42,979 bases of DNA from Patescibacteria group bacterium (GTDB lineage: Bacteria > Patescibacteriota > Saccharimonadia > Saccharimonadales > UBA4665). Shown here piece by piece: positions 1 to 6,471 of the stretch; the first letter of the stretch is position 1, and each line of letters opens with the position of its first letter. The stretch is taken from assembly GCA_030271625.1 (NCBI GenBank), contig JARXKN010000005.1, positions 1 through 42,979 of the forward strand, written 5' to 3'. A program made the position numbers and the translations under genes. The notes below the pieces were generated by a model that made no database searches, had not been told where the DNA came from, and saw only the letters and a list, made by a program, of their open reading frames with translations.

Positions 1-21
1 GACCCCTTCCTTACCATGGAA
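1..21. repeat. att core, left copy (21-bp terminal direct repeat)
   Basis: Identical to 42959-42979. It holds the dyad TTCC-TTACCAT-GGAA: 4-bp inverted arms around a 7-bp centre, the usual geometry of a tyrosine-recombinase crossover core. On the minus strand the 7-bp centre is the anticodon loop of tRNA-Thr (anticodon GGT). The repeat is either the overlap of a circular molecule or attL of a prophage; the window alone cannot separate these. Confidence 0.8.
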
Positions 22-170
22 AGACCCTGATAAGAAGTTAGTTTACATCTGTTAGTCGTAACTATTGATGTGTTGTGAAGGTTCGTATTTACTACTTAAA
101 TAGTACTCTATTTCCCCCTTATGGTCAAGGTAAAATGCTTGTGATATATGTCGCAACTGGGGTGGCTACG

Positions 171-199
171 TTGACTATGGCCTATTTGTTTGGTATTCT
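171..199 (+). promoter_or_regulatory. sigma70-like promoter
   Basis: TTGACT (171-176) and TATTCT (194-199) are separated by exactly 17 bp. Expected transcription start is near 206. It points towards the hairpin-rich gene-free region and, about 1 kb later, the integrase. The terminator-like hairpin at 263-284 follows closely. Confidence 0.6.
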
Positions 200-202
200 A
201 AA

Positions 203-229
203 GGTCTGAAAGTCTATTTCATGGTCGAA
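203..229 (+). repeat. flanking direct repeat, left copy
   Basis: This 27-mer matches 42857-42883 at 25 of 27 positions in the same orientation. Weaker similarity extends about 30 bp upstream of both copies, including the promoter -10 region here. The two copies lie on opposite sides of the att core in the circular form, so they are candidates for protein-binding arms of attP or a duplicated regulatory segment. Confidence 0.6.
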
Positions 230-286
230 GCGAGAGCTGCGATTGTGATATTTCATGGTCAAGGCTCCCTCCGGGGAGTCTTTTCT
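206..286 (+). ncRNA. candidate ~80-nt small RNA
   Basis: A promoter at 171-199 is followed about 60 bp after its expected start by a terminator-like hairpin with a T run (263-284), and there is no open reading frame between them. The predicted RNA would carry two copies of the ATGGTC motif. This is inferred from promoter plus terminator only; no known RNA family was recognised. Confidence 0.35.
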
Positions 287-329
287 AATGGACACGACAC
301 TCTTCTACTCGGCTTCGACCATGAAATAG
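214..329. repeat. 18-bp perfect inverted repeat
   Basis: Bases 214-231 are the exact reverse complement of 312-329, with 80 bp between them. The arms contain the ATGGTC motif and enclose the terminator-like hairpin at 263-280. It may be a pair of protein-binding sites or the closing stem of an RNA. Confidence 0.7.
263..284 (+). terminator. terminator-like hairpin
   Basis: Arms 263-269 (GGCTCCC) and 274-280 (GGGAGTC) form a 7-bp stem with one G-T pair and a 4-nt loop, followed by TTTT. It looks like a short rho-independent terminator on the plus strand. Confidence 0.45.
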
Positions 330-337
330 CGTAGACA

Positions 338-1160
338 CACTGACCGACAGTGAAAGGGGCGCTTTAAAGAACCTGGGTGGACTTTCCCATCATTCGCGAA
401 AGCGAGCACAAAGCGGACAACGCTAACCGTATGGCGGTTATACGGACTGGTGACGTGATTCGTCAGACTAGCAATGAGGGTATCAAAAGCTAGAGACTGC
501 GTGTAAAAGATGCAGTAACCAAGTACATTAAAAAACGAGTGGGTAACGCCAGCATTACGCTACTGACGTGTATTTAAGTTATTGAAATACAAATAAACAG
601 GAAGTATAGGCAACCAAACTCCGGCTGAGGCATCTCGATAAGTGTTAGAACCTTATCACAGAGCCAGTGCAAATTGTGAGGTAGTCTGTACCGTAGAGGT
701 AGAAAAAAGCAGGCTGTTTTAACGTGTCTTAAAATAAGTATTAAAACCAGACAATAATAATACAGCACCCTTAACGAAGCCCATAGCGGATATTTATCAC
801 ATCGTAGACCACAATTATGGTATACAATTTAAATATCAACCAAGGAGAGATGTATCAGCCAAGCATACTTACTGTAGCCCGCGAGCAGTTCCTATACTTC
901 CATCTGGTATTCGTCCCATACAAAAACTACTACATAAAATATTTGCAATACATCAGTATCGAGGGTGTATGATATAAGAGCAACAAGGCTAACAACCTTA
1001 GACTCTCTTAGGGGGAAGTCCGACCTACAAAGGCCTGTACCCTGCATACATCTTATAGAAAGGCTTTTAATGTGTAACAACTTAAAAGTCTATGGCAGTT
1101 GCTATATCCTCTCCCGCGAAGAACAGAATAGTAGGCAAACCCCCATAGACTCACTTAGTA
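338..1160 (+). ncRNA. hairpin-rich gene-free region, possible large structured RNA
   Basis: No convincing gene is visible over about 0.8 kb, but short perfect stems follow one another: 338-342/348-352, 393-397/402-406 closing a GAAA tetraloop, 412-415/421-424, 425-429/435-439, 451-455/461-465, 468-472/489-493, 496-500/512-516, 570-575/585-590, 623-626/662-665 around 637-642/652-657, 717-722/729-734, 975-980/1005-1010, and a 9-bp stem 1087-1095/1143-1151. The GAAA loop favours the plus strand. Large phage RNAs such as GOLLD and ROOL are of similar size, but no family match can be claimed. Chance stems are possible, so covariation data would decide. Confidence 0.35.
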
Positions 1161-1194
1161 TACAGTCATCTGGTCAAACAGGGTGTGAGATTAA

Positions 1195-2025
1195 ATGCTA
1201 ATTTCACAGGCATTTACCAGTTATGCCCAAGACGTCATTGCTTTTAAGGGGCAAAGCTTCAAGACGGAGGAAAATCATTATACGGCCGCTCGGTCGCTTA
1301 TTAGCTTCGTCAATGACATAGCCATAGAAGACTTGAGTTTCCACCAGATACGCGACTGGAAGCTCTACCTTGATGCTAAATGCTCTTTAGCGACAGCCCG
1401 CAATTACGTCATTAAGTTGCGTGTCGTATTATCACACTTTAAATCGCAAGGGCTGGCGGTTTTAGACCCAGAGACTATTCCGGTTCCAAAACGGGCCGAC
1501 AAAGTACCAAGTTACTTATCTAAAGAGGAAGTCGCACAATGCATTTCCGCTACCCGCAGGCTTAAAAACAAATGCGTTATCGCCTGTTTATATGCATCTG
1601 GCGTACGAGTTAGCGAACTCTGCTCGCTTAATCAAGGCGATATACACGATGGCCGGTTTACGGTTGTTGGCAAGGGCGGCCGGGCTAGGTTATGTTTTCT
1701 CGACCTCCGGGCGACTACGCTCTTAGACGCCTATTTATCACAAAGAGAAGATAACAACCCGGCTCTGTTCCTAAACGACCACGGTACGAGAATCACCCCC
1801 GGCTGTATACAAGAGACTTTTAAAAGCGTCCGGAAGCAACTCGGTTTAAACGTCCACCCGCATACCCTCCGGCACTCCTTCGCTACAAATCTCTTAGAGA
1901 CAAACACTAATCTGTACCATGTATCTCAGATGCTTGGACATAGACAACTCAACACAACGGCAGCGTACTTGCATGTGGTGGACTCAAACCTCCAAGCGGT
2001 CTACGAAGCCCATCATACTGTCTAG
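1195..2025 (+). CDS. int: tyrosine-recombinase integrase
   Basis: XerC/D-like phage integrase of 276 residues that would join attP to the host tRNA-Thr site and help excision. Residues 5-95 look like the helical core-binding domain and 105-270 the catalytic domain. The full active-site set is visible: R138, K160 (GKGGRAR), H223 and R226 (HTLRH), H249 (LGHRQ) and the nucleophile Y258. It is short for a phage integrase, with no obvious extra N-terminal arm-binding domain. The ATG at 1195 has only a weak SD (GTGAG). It is the only gene on the plus strand between att and the head genes and is convergent with the lysis cluster. The family assignment is certain; the target site is inferred from the adjacent att core. 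Confidence 0.95.
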   Translation: MLISQAFTSYAQDVIAFKGQSFKTEENHYTAARSLISFVNDIAIEDLSFHQIRDWKLYLDAKCSLATARNYVIKLRVVLSHFKSQGLAVLDPETIPVPKRADKVPSYLSKEEVAQCISATRRLKNKCVIACLYASGVRVSELCSLNQGDIHDGRFTVVGKGGRARLCFLDLRATTLLDAYLSQREDNNPALFLNDHGTRITPGCIQETFKSVRKQLGLNVHPHTLRHSFATNLLETNTNLYHVSQMLGHRQLNTTAAYLHVVDSNLQAVYEAHHTV

Positions 2026-2037
2026 CTCGGTCAATCG

Positions 2038-2244
2038 TCAGTAAGAACGGGTCAAAATTAGCTGGAATAGCTGATAGAAGATGCAGAGCAGTAACCCCAA
2101 GACCAAGCAGCACAGCAGGCCGAGCGCGGCTATTCTCAAGCCCCCGACTAAAGGCGTGGCTGAGTGATTCCTCTTGCGTAATATCCCATAGAGCAACAAA
2201 GCCAGCAAGTATAACCCAGCCCATTGAGCCAATGTGAGTTTCAT
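2038..2244 (-). CDS. small two-helix membrane protein
   Basis: A 68-residue protein with two hydrophobic stretches, about residues 9-22 (LLALLLYGI) and 37-60 (IAALGLLCCLVLGLLL), separated by a basic loop (RKRNH). Its ATG overlaps the TAA of the upstream gene (TAATG), so it is the last gene of the lysis/accessory operon. Holin, antiholin or superinfection-exclusion roles are all conceivable; I recognise no family. It ends 12 bp from the convergent integrase stop. Confidence 0.7.
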   Translation of the reverse strand: MKLTLAQWAGLYLLALLLYGILRKRNHSATPLVGGLRIAALGLLCCLVLGLLLCIFYQLFQLILTRSY

Positions 2245-2663
2245 TATGCCGCTCCATCTTCTTGGCCCATCGTATCTAGTTCTCTAAAGGCACACATTAA
2301 GACGTAATTAACCATTGCTAGTGTTGGGTACTTAACTTCAGCAACTAATACCTCGCTCCGGACAGCCGCAACAATCTGACTAAAGCGTTCATCGCCTATT
2401 TTGTCACGACTAAACCAAAAGGCATTACCATCACGCGGGTCAGCGATACAGATACAGTCAAACTTCGGGTCAGCACGATTAAGCCAGATAACTGTATTCT
2501 CTTGGTGACATTGAACTTGTAACAACCCAAGCTCATCAGTGTTTTCAAACCAGATAGGCGGTTCCTGATTATCTGGGTGGGTAGCGTTATATAGTTTCAC
2601 CCAGTCGATGTCCCCATGCTGGGGTTGATAATCTCTTACTTCTCCAAAACCAAACTCACTCAT
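2244..2663 (-). CDS. conserved-looking phage protein, unknown function
   Basis: A 139-residue soluble protein starting MSEFGFGEV. I chose the ATG at 2663 because it follows AGAGAGG at good spacing and overlaps the stop of the upstream gene (ATGAGTGA). A longer in-frame start exists but would run deep into the neighbour. The sequence is Trp- and Asp-rich in the middle (WFENTDELG, CICIADPRDGNAFWF) with no motif I recognise. It is translationally linked to its neighbours in the lysis/accessory operon. Confidence 0.75.
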   Translation of the reverse strand: MSEFGFGEVRDYQPQHGDIDWVKLYNATHPDNQEPPIWFENTDELGLLQVQCHQENTVIWLNRADPKFDCICIADPRDGNAFWFSRDKIGDERFSQIVAAVRSEVLVAEVKYPTLAMVNYVLMCAFRELDTMGQEDGAA

Positions 2664-2898
2664 AAAAGCCCTCTCTATATGACAGCTCCCAGATGGCATG
2701 GTCGATGATACGGCGGGCCATAGCCTGATGATGTGGAAGCTCACTTGTTTTAATAAACTCTTGGTAGGTAGCGATACGGCCGTTTAAGGCTTCGGCTGTC
2801 CAGATACTAAACTCGGCAACTTGGCCATTGTCTGTCCGGAGGCTTGGAAATGGTGGGTGGCCCTCCGGTATAAAGCCATCGGTCTGTTCAGCTGACAT
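2656..2898 (-). CDS. hypothetical protein, 80 aa
   Basis: Starts MSAEQTDGF at 2898 after AAAGGA, inside the last codons of the exonuclease gene, and ends overlapping the next start. An 80-residue acidic protein with an amphipathic middle (WTAEALNGRIATYQEF) and a His-containing helix (ELPHHQAMARRIIDHAI). No family recognised. Position next to the exonuclease suggests a shared operon, not necessarily a shared function. Confidence 0.75.
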   Translation of the reverse strand: MSAEQTDGFIPEGHPPFPSLRTDNGQVAEFSIWTAEALNGRIATYQEFIKTSELPHHQAMARRIIDHAIWELSYREGFYE

Positions 2899-3661
2899 AC
2901 ATATTCCTTTCGTTTTTAGGTTTTGGCTCGGCCACCCGTGACTTGGCAGTACCACCACAATCAGCACAGCGGTAATACTGATACAGATTGGAGTTGGTGG
3001 CGCGGTACTTCATCTTCGGCCACATGACACCAACCCCACACTTGGGGCATTTATCGGGTTTGCCTTCTATTGTGTTCATAGCTATACCCTGCTTGTCCCA
3101 GGCGCGGAACTGCAGATACAAGTCCATGAGCGGTGGAATATCTTGGCGGTTATACTTTTTCATCCGCTTCCAGGCTTGCGGTTCACCAGCCATGCAGCCC
3201 TTCCAGGTTGCAAAGCCGCCGGGGTCGCCTTTTTGATTGACGTTTAAATCACGGGCTAAGTCTTTCAAGCGATTAGATGTAAACCCAGCTACACGCTTAG
3301 CTATCTTCTTGGTATCAATTTGCTTGTAGGGACTAGGTGGCATCATGCCGTGAACGAGGAAGCGGGCGTTAACCTTCTTAACGTCGAACTGGTCACCGTT
3401 GTGGGCGACGGCATAATCGGCTTCATCGAGCAGCACCCAGATACGCTCCATCAATTCTTTGTCGTCATTAACCCCCGGGATAAAGCCCGGCATGTCATCT
3501 TGTCCAAGGCAGTGAACTTTTTTCTCTCCAACCCACTGCCAGGCCACCGATAAAACCTTATAATCTTCAACTACCTCAATAACGTTTTGCTCCCAGATGC
3601 CCCAGGTGTAACCGAGAATCGGGGAGGTTTCGATGTCCCAGACCAGACCACGGGAAATCAT
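2888..3661 (-). CDS. PolB-type 3'-5' exonuclease with zinc ribbon
   Basis: A 257-residue RNase H-like DEDDy exonuclease resembling the stand-alone exonuclease domain of family B polymerases. Metal-binding residues are visible as D9 and E11 (WDIET), N88/D93 (AHNGDQFD) and Y170-x3-D174 (KKYNRQDIP). After the nuclease core (to about 195) comes a zinc ribbon with C205/C208 and C232/C235. It probably trims single-stranded DNA 3' ends and could support recombination with the ERF protein, although it sits in the lysis cluster far from it. Its ATG overlaps the end of the upstream gene (ATGA at 3658-3661). Substrate and role are inferred. Confidence 0.85.
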   Translation of the reverse strand: MISRGLVWDIETSPILGYTWGIWEQNVIEVVEDYKVLSVAWQWVGEKKVHCLGQDDMPGFIPGVNDDKELMERIWVLLDEADYAVAHNGDQFDVKKVNARFLVHGMMPPSPYKQIDTKKIAKRVAGFTSNRLKDLARDLNVNQKGDPGGFATWKGCMAGEPQAWKRMKKYNRQDIPPLMDLYLQFRAWDKQGIAMNTIEGKPDKCPKCGVGVMWPKMKYRATNSNLYQYYRCADCGGTAKSRVAEPKPKNERNMYVS

Positions 3662-4044
3662 GACGCCAGCCTGTCGCGCTCAAATGCCACGATGTCACGC
3701 TCAACTTGTGTGAACGGGTCAAGCAGAACGTAACTCCGCTGTACTAGGAGGTGGCCGGCATACCGGGGGTTGCGGTCTTGCATAAAGGCTGCCGCCATAT
3801 CTAAGTAATCAATGCGCTCACTCATGGAGTCATAGTGGCCAAGGTGGCTCAGTAATTCCTCGGCTTGGCCAGGCGTCGGCATCGGGGGCGGTAATAAGTT
3901 GTGATGCAGTTCGCGGTGGTCGTACAGGTTCATGGGGATAATCATGCCCTGGTGGTCACGCAAACGGCGCAAAACATTATTCTTTTGCCAGTGGCGCTTC
4001 TCCCATCCTAAGTGGTGGCGGTTGACGTTACTCCTGCGCTCCAC
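3658..4044 (-). CDS. hypothetical protein, 128 aa
   Basis: GTG start at 4044 with a strong SD (GGGAGG, 6-nt spacing). The protein is basic and Arg/His-rich at the N terminus, with a Pro stretch (LPPPMPTPGQ) and a helical C-terminal half ending DIVAFERDRLAS. No family recognised. It overlaps the 57-codon gene upstream by 17 bp and the exonuclease downstream by 4 bp. Confidence 0.8.
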   Translation of the reverse strand: MERRSNVNRHHLGWEKRHWQKNNVLRRLRDHQGMIIPMNLYDHRELHHNLLPPPMPTPGQAEELLSHLGHYDSMSERIDYLDMAAAFMQDRNPRYAGHLLVQRSYVLLDPFTQVERDIVAFERDRLAS

Positions 4045-4201
4045 GGCGTACCTCCCGTAAAGCTAAAATAACCGCAGTGCGGCCGACTTCCAGTGCGTGT
4101 AACAAGTCCATGGTGTCCCACCTTTGTTGCTCTATGGACTGGAGATTAGCCTCCAGCTCCAGTACCGTTAGATGTTGGTACCGGAGTGGAGGCTTCTCCA
4201 C
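4028..4201 (-). CDS. small helical protein, 57 aa
   Basis: GTG start two bases after the stop of the holin-like gene; the coding frame ends inside the next gene. The 57-residue product, MEKPPLRYQHLTVLELEA... to ...LREVRRGAQE, is strongly helical and charged with heptad-like leucines (LTVLELEANLQ), so a short coiled coil is likely. The tight packing on both sides and clean frame support a real gene. Function unknown; small helical partners are common in lysis cassettes. Confidence 0.7.
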   Translation of the reverse strand: MEKPPLRYQHLTVLELEANLQSIEQQRWDTMDLLHALEVGRTAVILALREVRRGAQE

Positions 4202-4203
4202 GG

Positions 4204-4410
4204 CTAACTCTTCGCTACTTTTACGCTAGTAACAAGGACTGACTTAACAGCTGATAGCCCAGCGGCCACGGCAGCGATAAGCACCACCTTGTCGAGCTTA
4301 AAGCTACTAGCTATCCAGACGGCTAGGAAAGCTTGCCAGAAGGTGTGAAATGCCTTGACGCAGATTGGGTTTTCGCTCAGCGTCTTACAAAATTGCTTTA
4401 ATTTGTCCAT
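4204..4410 (-). CDS. holin-like membrane protein
   Basis: A 68-residue protein started at the ATG at 4410, which has a near-perfect SD (AAGGAGG, 5-nt spacing). Short basic N terminus (MDKLKQFC), then two hydrophobic segments, about residues 22-36 (FWQAFLAVWIASSF) and 40-60 (KVVLIAAVAAGLSAVKSVLV), and a short charged tail. Size and layout suit a phage holin that permeabilises the membrane for the nearby GH25 lysin. The assignment rests on topology and context, not on a sequence family. Confidence 0.65.
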   Translation of the reverse strand: MDKLKQFCKTLSENPICVKAFHTFWQAFLAVWIASSFKLDKVVLIAAVAAGLSAVKSVLVTSVKVAKS

Positions 4411-4420
4411 GTAAACCTCC

Positions 4421-4936
4421 TTAAATTTGGTCAATCTCTTGGCTTGTAAGCGCTTCGTCAATTGCTAAATCTGCCACCTGGTTTTTGGCAATGTCGGCAA
4501 GGATATAGCCATCGATTAGGAAGCGCTTACAAGCTTCAAGACTCTCGTTAATGTGGTGGATGCCCCGGGTTGGGGAGCGGTGGTCAACATCGCAGAGAAC
4601 TAACATGTTATCGGGACTGTCAATAAACATATTTAGGCTCTTACGGTCAGTAACTTTAGGGTATTCTTTACCTACTTTTATGGGGTCAAGCGCGTCGGCG
4701 AACTCTCGTTGGAGCGGCCAGTGGTGTGTTTCCATTTGCTTGGCGGCGTGGGGGTTCTGGGACGGGTCAGCGAGCGTGCTTAACCGAACCCCACAATCAC
4801 GGCAGGGCTGGTCTAAGGTATGCGTTAAGAGTTTGTGAGTAGCGTGGTACTCGGGTGTATCTTTGCGAGGCGGATGGTTAGGATAGAACTCAAGTAGTCC
4901 TTTTGTTTCCTCATCGGCTGTAGAATGTGCCTGCAT
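4421..4936 (-). CDS. HNH-like zinc-binding protein
   Basis: A 171-residue protein with features of an HNH/His-Me nuclease: C45-x2-C48 (CRDCG), then METHHWP, then an NMLVLC-x3-H block followed by GIHHI. The second Cys pair of typical HNH proteins is not clear, so activity is uncertain. It lies between the GH25 lysin and the holin-like gene, an unusual place, suggesting a mobile or accessory insertion. The ATG at 4936 follows GAGGG at 8-nt spacing. Confidence 0.55.
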   Translation of the reverse strand: MQAHSTADEETKGLLEFYPNHPPRKDTPEYHATHKLLTHTLDQPCRDCGVRLSTLADPSQNPHAAKQMETHHWPLQREFADALDPIKVGKEYPKVTDRKSLNMFIDSPDNMLVLCDVDHRSPTRGIHHINESLEACKRFLIDGYILADIAKNQVADLAIDEALTSQEIDQI

Positions 4937-4982
4937 TGTAGTTACCCTCTACTTACATAGTCAGGCTAAACAGGGTTTTGGT

Positions 4983-5771
4983 TTACTTGATGCCGAACAG
5001 TTTAACAAGGAAGGCTATAAGTTGGGCCAAGCGTGATGGCGCAGGAACCGGTGTCGGCTTGTCTGCCGGAGTTGGTTTAGGGGTGGCTAGTGTTAGTGGT
5101 CGTGGCACCGGTACAACGACGGGCGCTATGACTGGCGCTGGGGTGACGGCTGGTGGTGTCGGTGGGTCTGGCTGTGGCTGTACTGCACTGTAGGCGTACT
5201 TGCGCAGTGTCGGCAAGTCTATAAAACAAGCGTTGGTGTCGAGCGGACTGCCTTGGTACTGGTGGATAATGTAGTTATGGCCTTTAGTCGGTACATCACC
5301 GTCAGGCGATACGGCGTAATTAGCTATCCACAGACCACAGCGCTCGAGAACGGCATCAAAACCATACTGGTTCAGCATTGAACTGTAAGTGTAAAACAAT
5401 GGATATTTGCCGGTGCGTTCTTTCACGCGTTCGACAAAAGTTAAACACCACGCTGCTGGGTCAGCTGGAGGGTTCATTTCGGCGGTCAACTCATAATCAA
5501 GTATCAACAGGTCACCCTCAGCTAGTGGAGAACAAGCTGCAATAAAGTAATCAGCCTCTTGTACGGGGTCGGCACCACCGGCAAAGTGATACAAGCCGGG
5601 TAGTTTACCAGTCCGAATAGCGTTATTGTAGTTACGAGCAGCCTGGTTATCGAGGTAACCAGTTTTAGAGCCGTAATAAAAACCGGACATCTTCATAAAG
5701 ACAATCGGGCTTTTATCAGCGTCCATATCATATAGACCTTGGGCGTAGCTGATGTCGTGAAAGGTAATCAT
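4983..5771 (-). CDS. GH25 lysozyme endolysin
   Basis: A 262-residue muramidase of glycoside hydrolase family 25, which cuts the beta-1,4 bond between MurNAc and GlcNAc. The N-terminal barrel (1-200) shows the expected acidic residues D6 (FHDIS), D92 and E94 (LDYE). Residues 200-240 are a Pro/Thr/Val linker and the end, RLAQLIAFLVKLFGIK, is hydrophobic and basic and may act at the membrane or wall. There is no recognisable wall-binding repeat and no signal peptide, so release depends on a holin. SD GGAAGG precedes the ATG, and the upstream membrane gene ends one base before it. GH25 endolysins point to an accessible peptidoglycan, monoderm-type host. Confidence 0.93.
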   Translation of the reverse strand: MITFHDISYAQGLYDMDADKSPIVFMKMSGFYYGSKTGYLDNQAARNYNNAIRTGKLPGLYHFAGGADPVQEADYFIAACSPLAEGDLLILDYELTAEMNPPADPAAWCLTFVERVKERTGKYPLFYTYSSMLNQYGFDAVLERCGLWIANYAVSPDGDVPTKGHNYIIHQYQGSPLDTNACFIDLPTLRKYAYSAVQPQPDPPTPPAVTPAPVIAPVVVPVPRPLTLATPKPTPADKPTPVPAPSRLAQLIAFLVKLFGIK

Positions 5772-5921
5772 TTAGAGCCTTCCGAGGATAACCAAGACGC
5801 AAAGAATGGCGGCGCAAACACCGGCGACAACCCGGCCGACATCAGACCGGCTTTCAGGGACTAAGAGGTAAACTGCTAGTCCCGCGAAGAATAGAGTGAG
5901 TATTAAGTTTTGTAAGGGCAT
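5772..5921 (-). CDS. small membrane protein, holin candidate
   Basis: A 49-residue product with a strong SD (AAGGAG, 6-nt spacing) and two hydrophobic helices, about residues 4-21 (LILTLFFAGLAVYLLV) and 28-46 (VVAGVCAAILCVLVIL), joined by a short charged turn (PESRSD). Its stop abuts the GH25 start with no gap, so the two are likely co-translated. A second holin or antiholin beside the 68-residue one is the natural reading, from topology and position only. Confidence 0.7.
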   Translation of the reverse strand: MPLQNLILTLFFAGLAVYLLVPESRSDVGRVVAGVCAAILCVLVILGRL

Positions 5922-5936
5922 TAGTATCTCCTTGTA

Positions 5937-6353
5937 TTATGGAACTTTTGGGACAGTCACTAGGACACCCCCGGTGCTGTTAGACATCGGGCTAGGCGTC
6001 TGAGTGGCGGTAGTAGGTTGCGCGGCGGGAGCTGTGTTGCCAGCTGTAGGTGCTGATGGACTTGCGGTTGTTGTCGATGTGGCCTCTTTGGTTACCGATG
6101 GCTCGGGCGATACCGACGATTTACTGATTGTGCTAATGAAGAAATATACGAGAGCGGTCACGATGGCAGTTATAAAAACAGAAGTTGTAAGAGTAACTAT
6201 CCGAAATGTTTTAAACTCTTCTTTGCGTACAAACCGTTCATCCAAGGCGTCTTTTATTGCCTTAACGTCGCCTCTAACCTCGTTCAGCGTATCTTTTACG
6301 TTGTTCATTTGGTCTTGCAAAACGGCTATCTCCGGGTTTATCGATTTGGTCAT
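5937..6353 (-). CDS. coiled-coil/TM protein, XhlA-like
   Basis: A 138-residue protein in three parts: an N-terminal coiled coil (about 8-50, with heptads such as LQDQMNNVKDTLNEV), one transmembrane helix (about 52-74, VTLTTSVFITAIVTALVYFF), and a Ser/Thr/Pro/Ala-rich tail of low complexity. The first two parts resemble XhlA-type lysis accessory proteins; the long outer tail is extra. It is the first gene of the leftward lysis operon and is divergent from the head genes. Confidence 0.65.
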   Translation of the reverse strand: MTKSINPEIAVLQDQMNNVKDTLNEVRGDVKAIKDALDERFVRKEEFKTFRIVTLTTSVFITAIVTALVYFFISTISKSSVSPEPSVTKEATSTTTASPSAPTAGNTAPAAQPTTATQTPSPMSNSTGGVLVTVPKVP

Positions 6354-6408
6354 AGTCTGCTTCTAGTTAATGTAAATGGGCATTGCAGCCCTATATACCT
6401 ATTGTGCC

Positions 6409-6439
6409 GTGATATTGCCCATAAGTTGAGTAGTCAACT
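6409..6439 (-). promoter_or_regulatory. candidate leftward promoter with small dyad
   Basis: On the minus strand TTGACT (6432-6437) and TATCAC (6409-6414) are 17 bp apart, pointing at the lysis operon. The -35 overlaps a dyad AGTTGA-GTAG-TCAACT at 6424-6439, which could be an operator. The -10 is a weak match. Confidence 0.35.
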
Positions 6440-6471
6440 GAAACCACTTCTACAGCCACAATTAAGAGTAT

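Larger units (their letters stand above)
119..326. repeat. iteron-like ATGGTC motif cluster
   Basis: The motif TTTCATGGTCRAGG or a close variant occurs at 119-130, 217-230 and 250-263 in direct orientation, and at 313-326 inverted. A further copy, GTTCATGGCCGAAA, lies at 42871-42884 on the other side of att. Repeated sites around an att core are typical of integrase or excisionase arm sites. They could instead be repressor operators or replication iterons. The short integrase shows no clear arm-binding domain, so the binding protein is unknown. Confidence 0.5.

Noticed and set aside
574-1080. Minus-strand frames at 574-768 and 892-1080.
   Set aside because: No good ribosome site, odd composition, and no fit with neighbouring genes.
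850-1201. Two overlapping plus-strand frames (850-970 and 965-1201) leading into the integrase, the first after AAGGAG.
   Set aside because: The SD is only 2 nt from the ATG, the products are unusual (aromatic-rich; many AGA, AGG and ATA codons unlike other genes here), and the DNA is hairpin-rich. Translation is not excluded.
1949-2257. A 102-codon minus-strand frame overlapping the integrase end.
   Set aside because: Out of frame over the well-placed 68-residue membrane gene, and it runs into the integrase 3' end.
4421-4936. Calling the HNH-like protein a definite endonuclease.
   Set aside because: The second Cys pair and the exact HNH spacing are not clear, so it is kept as HNH-like only.
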